Made by a program: the position numbers and the translations under genes. Below the pieces are notes generated by a model that searched no databases, was not told the DNA's origin, and saw only the letters and a program-made list of their open reading frames with translations. 64,000 nucleotides of DNA from Chrysaora quinquecirrha (taxonomy: Eukaryota > Cnidaria > Scyphozoa > Semaeostomeae > Pelagiidae), in NCBI GenBank assembly GCA_014526335.1, contig JACTAT010000032.1:11169882-11233881 (forward strand), written 5' to 3'. Numbering within the stretch: the stretch's first letter is position 1; each line of letters starts with the position of its first letter. Below, in pieces: positions 24,367 to 34,300 of the stretch.

Positions 24367-27300
24367 TCAATCAAAACGACCAGTTTCGTGGATGAAACGT
24401 AAAGTCAATTTAAGAATATCTCTGTTCACTTCATTTGAGAGGTCTTTATCGCCATATAATAAAATCTGCGCCAAAGCATCATTTGACAAGTTGACGATTT
24501 GAACAAATGGTCGTAATAATTCTACAATTCCAGAGAGAAGATCTTGCCGCGGAACGTCAAAAGAACGGCAGAGCAACAAAAAGTGTTCCGTATCCTCAAT
24601 GCCATCGTTTGATGGGCACATCGGGTTTATGGTATCCTTAAAATTATGCTTGAATTTGTGGAGATTCAACTTGCTGAGACCAACCCTAAGTTGAGTGAGA
24701 TAGGATAATCCGACTGGGTCATGGATTCCAAAGACAGATTTTGCAGGGGGGCGGATTATTGATAAGAGCTTTTTCTTAAAAACAGCAGCAGAAGGTGCAA
24801 GTCTCAATTCAGGCTCAAGCTTATTCCATTCAGATAAACATTTAGGATAGAAACTAGACTTAAATTTTTCTGTCCTTGCCTTCAATCGCCCTATGACATC
24901 CTGGTTGCGAAGACTGTACTGCGACTGATGAAGAGGGGGAATTGGATCTGATGTATACTCAGGGCTAAGATTGTTTAAAAACTTGTAGAACAAAGTAAGG
25001 CGTCTGCTCCATCTTCGGGAGCTTAATGACTCCCAGCCAAGCTCTGTGTACAGTTTCTCTCGTGATGTTCCCCTCCATGTTCCCGAAACAGCCAAAGCAG
25101 TAGAGTATTGGACTGACTCTAGCTTTTCCATTAAATTTGGCAAAATGATATTTTGACTGAATTCACATAATTTCGCAGGAATATGGTAAATAACGTCACC
25201 ATAGTCCAGGTGGGGTCGAACATAGAGCTTAAATAATTCGTTTAGTGTATGCCGGGGCAGATATTTGGAGAGATATTTCAGCAAACCAATGCCCTTTCTT
25301 GCTTTTGAGATAGCAGATTTGATATGCGCTGAGAAAGATAGTTTTGAGTCTAATATAATTCCTAAATGTTTATGATCATTCACTTTCTTAACTGGTATGT
25401 TGTTAAAAAGGATTATTGGGTGATCAATTTCAGTTTTCTTTCTTGAAAATGTCACTTCGACAGCTTGTTTTTGTGGATCAGGATTAAAAGACATTCTCCA
25501 GGCGTGAGCCCACTGACTTATCAAGTCTAAGTCATGGTTTATTTCATTGGCGGCTGTATTGGAATCTTCTACCACTGTGAACAGTGATGTATCATCAGCA
25601 AATAACTTGGCATTGCACTTCAAGCCTACGGCTAGATCATTTATATACACAAGGAAAAACAATGGTCCTAGAATAGAGCCCTGGGGCACCCCTGCTGAAA
25701 TATCTCCCCAACTAGAACTCTGTCCATTCAGTACAGTCCTCTGCTTTCGATCCTTGAGAAAACTTTGGATTAGGAGAAGAAGTTGTCCCGAGACACCACA
25801 GCGTTTTAATTTATGAATTAGACCATCGTGCCATACCCTGTCAAATGCTTTAGAAATATCAAGATACACAGAACGAACATCTAGAGGCGGATTACAGTCA
25901 AATGCTTGAAATATTGTATGTGTTATTGAGAGTAACTGGTTGACCGTTGAGTCTCCTGGGCGAAAACCTGATTGATTTGGATTAAGCAGTTCATGTGATG
26001 CAAGATGTGTGTAAAGAGAATCATATATCAGTTTTTCAAGTATTTTCCCAAAAATCGGTAGCAGAGAAATAGGACGGTAATTCCCCTTCAAATTTTTCTC
26101 ATTTTTCTTATGAACTGGAACTACATTTGCATATTTCCATATTTCGGGAAATAAACCACTCCTCAAACAGTTTATGAAAATTATTTTAAGTGGAAGAACC
26201 AATGAAGCATCGCTTAACTTTATCATCCTCACAGATATTTCATCCCAGCCATGCGCTTTATTAGGATTAAGCGATCTTATGATATTTAGTATCTTTTCCT
26301 CAGAGATGACAAAATCACTTATCAGAGTCGTAGTTACTGGAAGATCTTGTAGATTTTCACTCCCTGTGTTAATGGTCGTGCATTGAAGTATGAAATAGTC
26401 ATTGAAAATCTGTGCCTTTTCGGTAAAATCCGTTATAAACATCCCGTTCTCTAGAAGAGGTGGTATCATGGGAATCTTTACTTTGTTTAGAACGGTATTT
26501 ATTAAAGTCCAGTAAGTTTTGCTACTTGTACCAAGATTAGCTAAAGTTTCTCCAGCCTTACGGAAGTAACTCTGCTTAGCTTCCTCAACCAGCTTTGCCC
26601 CTTCAGATATCATGCTTTGTATACCTTCAAGTTTGTCGTCTGGCCGACCACTCCTCACAAAGCTTTTATATGCACGATTTTTTCCTGAGAAAGTTTTGAC
26701 GCCTTCCGTTATCCAGGGTGCTTGGCGAGGCCTAATTGTTTTAACTTTATTTGGAATGAAATTAGAATAAATGTTCAAAAGGACTTCATTGAGTAGTTTT
26801 ACTTGTTCGTTAGGACACGTCATTTTGTCAAGATGTTCATGCCAAGAAAACATCTCAATGCTTTTCCTAATGGCTACAAGGTCTGCCTTGTTGTAATACC
26901 AAATTTTGCGGGTGTATGGAGGTAAGGCTATGTTTGAAACAGATAATTTACCGTGAACAATTTGGTGGTGGCACTGTTCATGTAGAGATGGATGGACACC
27001 AGACTCAATGATGAGGTTAGGTTGGTCAGTAAATATCAAGTCGATACAGGATTTGGAATCACCCATCAAATGGGTTGGTTCTACTATCAATTGATGAAGA
27101 CCATTGTCTGAAGCTAGTGGCTCAAAAATTTTTCCTTCATTATTTTCGGTGTCATTTTCCCACCACTGAGTTGATCTACAGTTGAAATCACCAGTAATGA
27201 TAACACAGAAAGGATTTTCAGCATGCATTTTGGATAGCATCAACTCAAAGTTTATTGTAAAGTTATCAAACTCCTCCGGATCCTGACTTGGACTTCTATA

Positions 27301-27369
27301 GATTACAGCGAAGAAGTACTTTTTCTTGTTCAATTGGATTTCGTGCACAATACATTCAGGAAGAGTCAC
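24367..27369 (-). CDS. Retroelement copy 3 endonuclease/RT polyprotein
   Basis: A 1000-residue open frame, the longest in the window. Endonuclease motifs: YRSPSQDPEEF (about residue 24), ITGDFNCRSTQW (56) and CIDLIFTD (103). RT: FPEIWKYANVVPVHKK, NYRPISLLP (about 430), PQGSILGPLFFLVYINDL and the FADD catalytic box (590-593, bases 25591-25602). A C-terminal domain has a Cys/His cluster near 917 and ends HETGRFD. The first endonuclease strand and 2A lie in the next frame upstream; one T fewer at about 27382 than in copies 2 and 6 separates the two. Only this copy keeps both CATATTTC repeats (26130-26145) that hold the RT frame. The N-terminal Met here is internal, so the natural product starts at 28097. 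Confidence 0.93.
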   Translation of the reverse strand: MTLPECIVHEIQLNKKKYFFAVIYRSPSQDPEEFDNFTINFELMLSKMHAENPFCVIITGDFNCRSTQWWENDTENNEGKIFEPLASDNGLHQLIVEPTHLMGDSKSCIDLIFTDQPNLIIESGVHPSLHEQCHHQIVHGKLSVSNIALPPYTRKIWYYNKADLVAIRKSIEMFSWHEHLDKMTCPNEQVKLLNEVLLNIYSNFIPNKVKTIRPRQAPWITEGVKTFSGKNRAYKSFVRSGRPDDKLEGIQSMISEGAKLVEEAKQSYFRKAGETLANLGTSSKTYWTLINTVLNKVKIPMIPPLLENGMFITDFTEKAQIFNDYFILQCTTINTGSENLQDLPVTTTLISDFVISEEKILNIIRSLNPNKAHGWDEISVRMIKLSDASLVLPLKIIFINCLRSGLFPEIWKYANVVPVHKKNEKNLKGNYRPISLLPIFGKILEKLIYDSLYTHLASHELLNPNQSGFRPGDSTVNQLLSITHTIFQAFDCNPPLDVRSVYLDISKAFDRVWHDGLIHKLKRCGVSGQLLLLIQSFLKDRKQRTVLNGQSSSWGDISAGVPQGSILGPLFFLVYINDLAVGLKCNAKLFADDTSLFTVVEDSNTAANEINHDLDLISQWAHAWRMSFNPDPQKQAVEVTFSRKKTEIDHPIILFNNIPVKKVNDHKHLGIILDSKLSFSAHIKSAISKARKGIGLLKYLSKYLPRHTLNELFKLYVRPHLDYGDVIYHIPAKLCEFSQNIILPNLMEKLESVQYSTALAVSGTWRGTSREKLYTELGWESLSSRRWSRRLTLFYKFLNNLSPEYTSDPIPPLHQSQYSLRNQDVIGRLKARTEKFKSSFYPKCLSEWNKLEPELRLAPSAAVFKKKLLSIIRPPAKSVFGIHDPVGLSYLTQLRVGLSKLNLHKFKHNFKDTINPMCPSNDGIEDTEHFLLLCRSFDVPRQDLLSGIVELLRPFVQIVNLSNDALAQILLYGDKDLSNEVNRDILKLTLRFIHETGRFD
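26130..26145 (-). repeat. Tandem CATATTTC pair preserving the RT frame
   Basis: Two adjacent 8-base copies encode the stretch around PEIWKYANV. Copies 0, 1, 5, 6 and 7 have one copy and shift frame here (reading PEICK...SSSS). Copies 2 and 4 lack the site. Confidence 0.95.
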
Positions 27370-28097
27370 TAGGTCAGAGCGATTTTTGAAGGGAGGGAAT
27401 CTTTAACATACAGCCCAACACCACCCCTTTTCACATTTTGAGGATGGTTATTTTTAATAAACGTATATCCATCTAGTGCCAATCTATCTTCATCAACAGT
27501 GCTGTTAAGGTGGGTTTCAACAATTCCAATAAGGTCATAATTATACACCGAATTGTAAGCCTCTATAAGAGAGACTCGTAGAAAATCATGTGCAGTGATA
27601 CTATTTAAGTTCCAAGTACAAAAGTCAAGTGTTTCAGGGCCCGGATTCGTTTCTACATCACCACTCAGCAGAATGGTCCTGAAGACTAACCATTTTATAT
27701 GTAGTACGGAGCATGCTACGCACGCTATGTAAAAGTAGACATAGTGAGAATGAAAGTACTTATATCGAAAAATGACAGTCACACCTATAGGGATTCGCTT
27801 GCAGAGTTCTACGGTCACGTAAAGTACCACCTTCGCAGACTGATGCATGCGGGCGAACAAAGGCAAAAAACATAACTCTGGTGCAACAGACTGAACTGCA
27901 AGAAACTGTATTGTTAGTGCAAATGGAAGAACAAGGATCGAGACTGCCATGAACAAATAACAAAACCAAAATAACTTAAAAATTTGAAAGAGAATTGCAA
28001 GTGGCCTAACATTTCGGCTAAGTTGGGACAAGTTTTGCATGGATACACGGAAACACCCTATTGTTGCTCTCCATTGATTGATTTCAACCGGCATCAT
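27369..28097 (-). CDS. Retroelement copy 3 leader, 2A and start of endonuclease
   Basis: 242 residues beginning MMPVEINQW. Two hydrophobic stretches (about residues 34-67, and 118-140 with YVYFYIACVACSVLHIKWLV) precede GDVETNPGP (about 146-154), after which the endonuclease starts at once with TLDFCTWNLNSI. It overlaps the next frame by one base. The one-base T-run difference noted there is the only obstacle to a single frame of roughly 1243 codons, so a sequencing error is a reasonable explanation. The hydrophobic leader released by 2A could direct membrane or secretory targeting, as reported for some 2A-LINE leaders. Confidence 0.9.
   Translation of the reverse strand: MMPVEINQWRATIGCFRVSMQNLSQLSRNVRPLAILFQIFKLFWFCYLFMAVSILVLPFALTIQFLAVQSVAPELCFLPLFARMHQSAKVVLYVTVELCKRIPIGVTVIFRYKYFHSHYVYFYIACVACSVLHIKWLVFRTILLSGDVETNPGPETLDFCTWNLNSITAHDFLRVSLIEAYNSVYNYDLIGIVETHLNSTVDEDRLALDGYTFIKNNHPQNVKRGGVGLYVKDSLPSKIALT
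27636..27662 (-). other. 2A-like motif, copy 3
   Basis: GDVETNPGP in the best-preserved copy, preceded by TILLS. Confidence 0.92.
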
Positions 28098-29828
28098 CGC
28101 AATGAAATCGTCTCGCTGGTCCTAAGGGGCAATCAGTCACAATGCAACCACCATCGTAAAATAAGGAAAATAACAATGACGGGATACAAAATAAACAAGT
28201 ATACCAAAACAAAAAGAAATTAACACAAAGTTTACAATCCAACGAAAGGGCAAAATGATCAAGATACATTTTGAGCAGTAGTTGGGGACTTAATTGTGAG
28301 CTGTACAATTTCGGTGGAAAACACCAAACTTTAGATATCGAAGGTACTGTAAACGCGTCCACGGGGAACTGATTATTATTAAATTCGATGCATATGGGGG
28401 TTTTAGTAGAACGGTAAATAATCACATTTGTATAGTCATGGGAGATACTCTATTCTGTAATCTTCCCTGGAAAACAGCCGCAATAGTTTTGATAAGAAAA
28501 GCATTTAGGAAGCGGTTCAAACTCCGATTGCCATGGGAATTGAGCTTCTATTCGGAAAAAAACAACGGGAATCACAGGGCCTGTTTCAAGTCAGCGGAAC
28601 TCCCCGCGCGGACGAAAAGAAAAAGAAGAAAATTTTTAGGTTTGCAAGCGGCATTAAGAAACGAACCCGCATAAACGCCCAAATAAAAATCAAAGGCTTG
28701 TCATGATAAGTGGTGACTATCATGTCTAATACAGTACGAAAAAATATGTTCTGAGGTCTTATCTGATTTGTCTTCCATTGCATCAAGCTCACAACTTAGA
28801 AAAATAGACTCTGTCTCCTCCGCAGATGCTAATGCCCAATTTTACGCTATCTTTCGAGCAAAACTTTGCTTGTTTCGGTTAGATGATTATTTGAGGTTGC
28901 TTTAAAAATGTTGCCTCGGCTAATGCAAGATGAACGATTATAAAAGACGAGGAATTTGGCAAAGGTGCTGTGTGGTGCTAACTTGTACAAACATGAGTAA
29001 TAGGACCCCGACCTTTGGTTTTGAAATAAAAACTTTAACTTTAGCCTTATTAACATAACAAAACCAACTATTACCATCCTACCTGGTATATTATGATATT
29101 CTAACGACAGCTTGAATTGAGACTTTTTGTTTTAGTTTTGCATGAACCTAAACTCAAATACATAACCAATGAAAGGGGAGAGTCCCAATGATTGCCATCT
29201 CATAGTTTTTATAACGTTGATCAAAATACAACTGATTTGATCAGTTGTTGAATGAGGTACATCGTTCATTTGATAGGCCTAAAGGCCAATTTTATTCATC
29301 TCACAAATTAAAAAACAGCATAAAAATGGACAAAAACTGACTTTTGTAGCCCTCACAACATCCACTCAAGACTCTCGTAACATTTTTGAGATTCATTGTT
29401 TTGCGGGCTACTGAGCACACGGTCCTCCCATCAAGCTGTTTGATCATTTCAAACATAAATGCCTGCATATAAAATAAAATGAATTACAGTTTTCATAGGC
29501 ACTGTGTCAAGACTCCTAGTAAACAGACAAATGCCTGCCTCTTAATTAATCATACTGATAATGCAACAATGTTGTTCGGAGTTGTCCATGCCCGTTGAAC
29601 TGAGACGTCCTTTAACGGTGGAGGAAATGCATGTATGAAATATACGAAAGTTTCACTATCCTGAAATTGCTGCTTTGTTTCCTATCGTGTAATCAAAGCT
29701 TGCTGTGCTGCTGTTTACATGCACGATTAATCGTCTTTGCACGCACGATTTCGGCTTTTATTATGAGACAATTCTGTCTGGTAATTCGTTATGATGTGTG
29801 CATCAGCACCACTCTGAAAAGCAAATAT
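28098..29828. other. Spacer, unit 4 (309-base deletion)
   Basis: As in other units except that CATAAAC is joined to GCCCAAATAAAA at about 28675. This removes the purine tract and the hammerhead-like motif. The join falls exactly after the base where a hammerhead of this shape would cut (GTT/GCCC). Confidence 0.8.
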
Positions 29829-30835
29829 TCATCTCCTCGCGCTTTGGTTATCAGAATTGTTTGCATCGACCCTTGTTGTGGCATCTTCATTTTCGTCACA
29901 GCATCCGAATTTTATTAAAACTCTTCTCATAATCATGACCATCTTGATTTTGAAAGACCTAATTCGGTAATAATAAATCACTGGGTTCAAACTGCTACTT
30001 AAAAACATGAATACTGCTGCCCACCTACCGCAGTTATAAATATCTGGGAATTGTTGGTCAATATCTAATAATTTGTTCAAGATGCAAACAAGTCGTGGAA
30101 TATAGCAAATGATAAATGTTAGGACCATGATTAGAACAGTAATAAAGCGATGTTTTTCTTCCTTTTTTCTTCTAGCCAAATCTCTTGCTGCCATAGCTGA
30201 TGGCATCATTGAATTTCTTTTTGTGAAATAAAGGATTTTCGCATAGCAACCGATCATCAGCAGCATTCCACTGAGTATTATGAGAGAGACGGTGACATTC
30301 AAGACAATGTGGGGAATAATGCCAGTGTAGATTAGAGATAACAGTAATGGCCATGTTACCCATACAGCGCCTACTGAGATTTTATATTTGAATGAATTTG
30401 ATCCAGAAATGTCTTGTCTATTCAGCGATGGTATATCGGTGAATCTTTGATTCCAATAATTACAAGATGAAAGCCAGAGAGCCCACCAAAGCAATGGGAT
30501 AGAAACGAATATGCTGTTTTCAATGTACATAGATGAATATCATTAATATCTAATATTCTTATTATGGCAAAAAGTGGTTGAACAATTGAACCAGTCAATA
30601 GATCTGATAAGGACAGGGAACCAAACAGAAGATTGAAAGGTGTTTGAAGTTCTTTATCAGAAAATAACATATATATCACTATCGCATTTGATATTGTTGC
30701 TGTTATTGACGTTGTAATACTCACATATGCAGTTGCTGCTGCTGAAAATATCGTTGATGACGTCATTTGAAAGTCGACGTATTGTAGGCCATAGCAGGTC
30801 AGTGAAACATTGGTTTGATTCGTCTTATTCATCAT
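29829..30835 (-). pseudogene. Class A GPCR copy 4 (one frame break)
   Basis: N-terminal 137 residues (30422-30835) overlap a C-terminal 233-residue frame (29829-30530). The only break is TCTTTGATTCC near 30447, one G short of GPCR2, 6 and 7. All seven membrane segments, C103, IQR, CYIP and NPVIY are present between the two frames. It shares SSTIF at the end of the N-terminal tail with GPCR2 and GPCR5, whereas GPCR1, 3, 6 and 7 have SSLIF. Confidence 0.87.
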
Positions 30836-31302
30836 CTTTTTTTGTTACACAGAGTAACCTTTTTCCTGCCTTGAGATGTGATGTTATTGAAAGTAAAAGT
30901 TGCAAAACAGTTTTCTACTCTTAAAATTGCAGCTGCTATTCAATGATTTCGATATTTGAATTATTAAAAGATAAGCATATGGTTCTACTAAAGCAATAAA
31001 ACAGAACGATTAAATGCTCATTTATTGCATGTGTTTTTATTGATTTGGCAACAGTAGATGAGCAGTCTCCCATAAGGAGTGGGCAGCGAATGAGGGTAGA
31101 TGTGGTTAGATTGATTTTAAAATTTTACAGTTCGCTGTTTACAACTTTGATCACGTTGACACAAAGAAGTGAGAATTTGAGGAAAAAGTGGAATGGTGGG
31201 GGTAGGTCAGGTGCCTGAAAGCTAGGTAAATCTGAAATCGCAACGGTTGGACATAGATTTTGAAAATGATCCAGTCTAGAATTCTACATCATTAGCTAGA
31301 TT
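30836..31302. other. GPCR4 upstream region (normal part)
   Basis: Matches the other upstream regions closely up to AGCTAGATTT at about 31302, where identity collapses within a few bases. Confidence 0.7.
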
Positions 31303-34300
31303 TTTAAAAGTTGCCATATATAAATTGATTTGAAAAATGGGATTAACAAATCGAGTTCCGTAAATTGACAATTGCCAAGAAAGATCTTGCCACTAAAGTC
31401 TACAAAATGTGATGGCACAAGTCGTATCCTAACATTATGTGCAATTGGTCGATGATCCTGAAATTGCTATGATTTGAGATCATTGCGAGATAACCCTAGT
31501 GATGTGAATTCAGATGCTGAATTGCAAGATTTTCGAGAATGTCGGATGCATGATTAGTACAGATTTTCTTAAATAGGTCAGCAATAGGTCAATCTCATTA
31601 GTCTAGCTATTCCATTCAGATAAATCAGGTTAGAATGAACAACTTGACATTTTCTTCTGACTTTGCAGGCTTAACTGTCTAGACTCTAAGTTGGACTTAC
31701 TGCGACTTATGATGGGAACTTAGATCTCAGGCTAGTACTCTGTTTCAATTCGAAGTAAAAACTTGACATTAGGAGTCTAGCTCTCATAATCTGCGTGAAC
31801 TGTAATCGATTCTGACTCCATTCGACAGTTCATGAACAGCAAGCATCTGTCAGAGTTCGCTGATATTCTCAAATAATTTGCGAAATATGAGAGTAATGCA
31901 CATCATCTTGCTAGGATTGTCAATATAATCATGGCAAATGTGTGAACTGATCAGAATTTAATATCAGCAGCTTTGGAGATTGATTCTTACATAGTCTAAA
32001 AATCGAATTTTAGAGATATTTAGTAGAACTGTTTGATCATATTGAGTTGATCAATTTAGAATTTGAGTAAATGTATTTCTGACATTTCAATTATCGATTT
32101 AGATTGATGGTAATAAGTTGTCTATCAAGGATGCATGGGTACATATCAATTACTTAATTGTCTTCAATGCTTGTCTTCCGGACGGTTGAATAACATTTGG
32201 CAGCATACTTCGATCCAAGCTAAGTCATTGTTATTTTGCAGCATGATTAACCTTGGAACTTACCTGTGACAGTATAGATCAAATGTCTGGCAACTCTTCA
32301 ACTTAGTAACTCAATTAATACCAGGAATCAATGTCTAAATAACTGGTCACTGGAAGACTCCATTGTTAGAATTCGCTACACTTATGTCATACTGTATGTA
32401 TTGCATCCTGAAAACTAGTCTGAAGGTTCATTACAGTGTCAAAGAGTACATGTCATAGCTTGAATTAATGTCATGAGATGCACTGTCATTATGCAAATCT
32501 CATAATGATACAGTCATTGATGAACATGTGCATGATCAATGTATGATATATGTATTAACTAACTAGATACATTACTCAAGAGATCAAACTAATTCATTGG
32601 ATCAACAAGTCGAATCGGATCTGAAAGTGCTGCATAGATAATTCAGTACATTTCCAAAATCTAGTACAATTTGACGTAATACTCTAACTCTTAACATATA
32701 TTACTATACGAACAACTATGTCAACGATGGCATACTACTGAACAACTTAACAATACGTCAAACCTTATATAGACAATTCATCATTAGCATTGAACTATGG
32801 CAAATGATGACGTATTTTAAGCCCTTTCATAAATGCATTAAGATTTCATTCGAGCATTATGATCGCAATGCTTTATCTTGAAGACTTCAATTCACACTTG
32901 ATATGTCATTTAATGTATCAATTCTTCAAGCTATGCAACGTTAATATCTGGAATCACACTTATATACTCAACCTAATGCACTATACCCCAAACATGTAAC
33001 ACACATTAGCAAACGAATCAACACTCAAATTCTCACCACTTAGTCGCATTAAGACCATCCTACACCATCATTACCTCACATACACATCCATACCTATCTA
33101 ACTAACCACCACATCTACCCATACATCACTACTACCACCACTACACACTACCTACACACCCACACCAAGCCACTAAGAACCACTACACACTCACCCTACT
33201 CCCACCACACCTATAGCACCCAAACCCTAACCATCCACCACTCCTATCACCACTCACACACCCCTACACACACATCACCCCTATCACTCACACCACCAAC
33301 CACCACATCACACCAACACCTCAACCTCACCCTCATCACCCTCACCACATCCACCTACACTACCACATCCACCTATCCCACCATACACAACACCTCAACA
33401 CCACACCCTTACATCACCACACACATCCTATCAACCCACACCATCCTACCATCTACACCTATCACCATCAACAACTCACATACACCTACATCACACACCA
33501 TCACTCAAACCATCTTACTCCACACTATCACACACTCATGCTCCACATTCAACCACACTCACTACCAATACACCATACACCAACTCTCAACATCCCATAA
33601 GCCCACCATACACACACCTAACACATCCATAACCTCATCACCATCATCATCACACATGAATCCATCACTATCATCCATAACCACTCAACATCACTATCAT
33701 CCGCACACTATTACCTAACCATACACTTCATCACATCTTACCATCATCTATTATATCACCAATCTTGAATACATCTACACATTCATACCTCAACATTCTC
33801 TATACACTGGACACCTATGTACATTTCTCAACGTATAAATTCCATCATTTCACATCACAACTTCTATTCAAATACCACACACCTCATAAAGACTTCAATG
33901 ATCTACTCACACACTGTTATCACACTCCTAGCTATTTCTCGACAATTGCAGTTCACCACCTACAGATACCTTCTTCCTACTTTTCCTAGTCATCACGACT
34001 CCTTATTACACTGCATTAATGCTTGTCAAACTTCTATCTTATGTCACGATTTCACTTAGTCAAATTGACACATCTCTCCAACTCAGCAATCGGACCTTTA
34101 TCATTATCCATATCGTCCTATCAAATGTGAAAATTATGATCGACATTTTGTCATGTTCAGATCATATGCACACAGTTTCAACTTATGCATGATAATCTAG
34201 TCAATGCTTCTGATCCTATTGTTCTCAAGTGAACTTTGCAGCATCATAATAGCTAACAATTCATTTGTGAAGTTAATGTTTGATCCAAGACTCATGACAT

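Noticed and set aside
33765..34059. Open frames in the degraded stretch
   Set aside because: Short, low complexity, and in sequence that may not be real.
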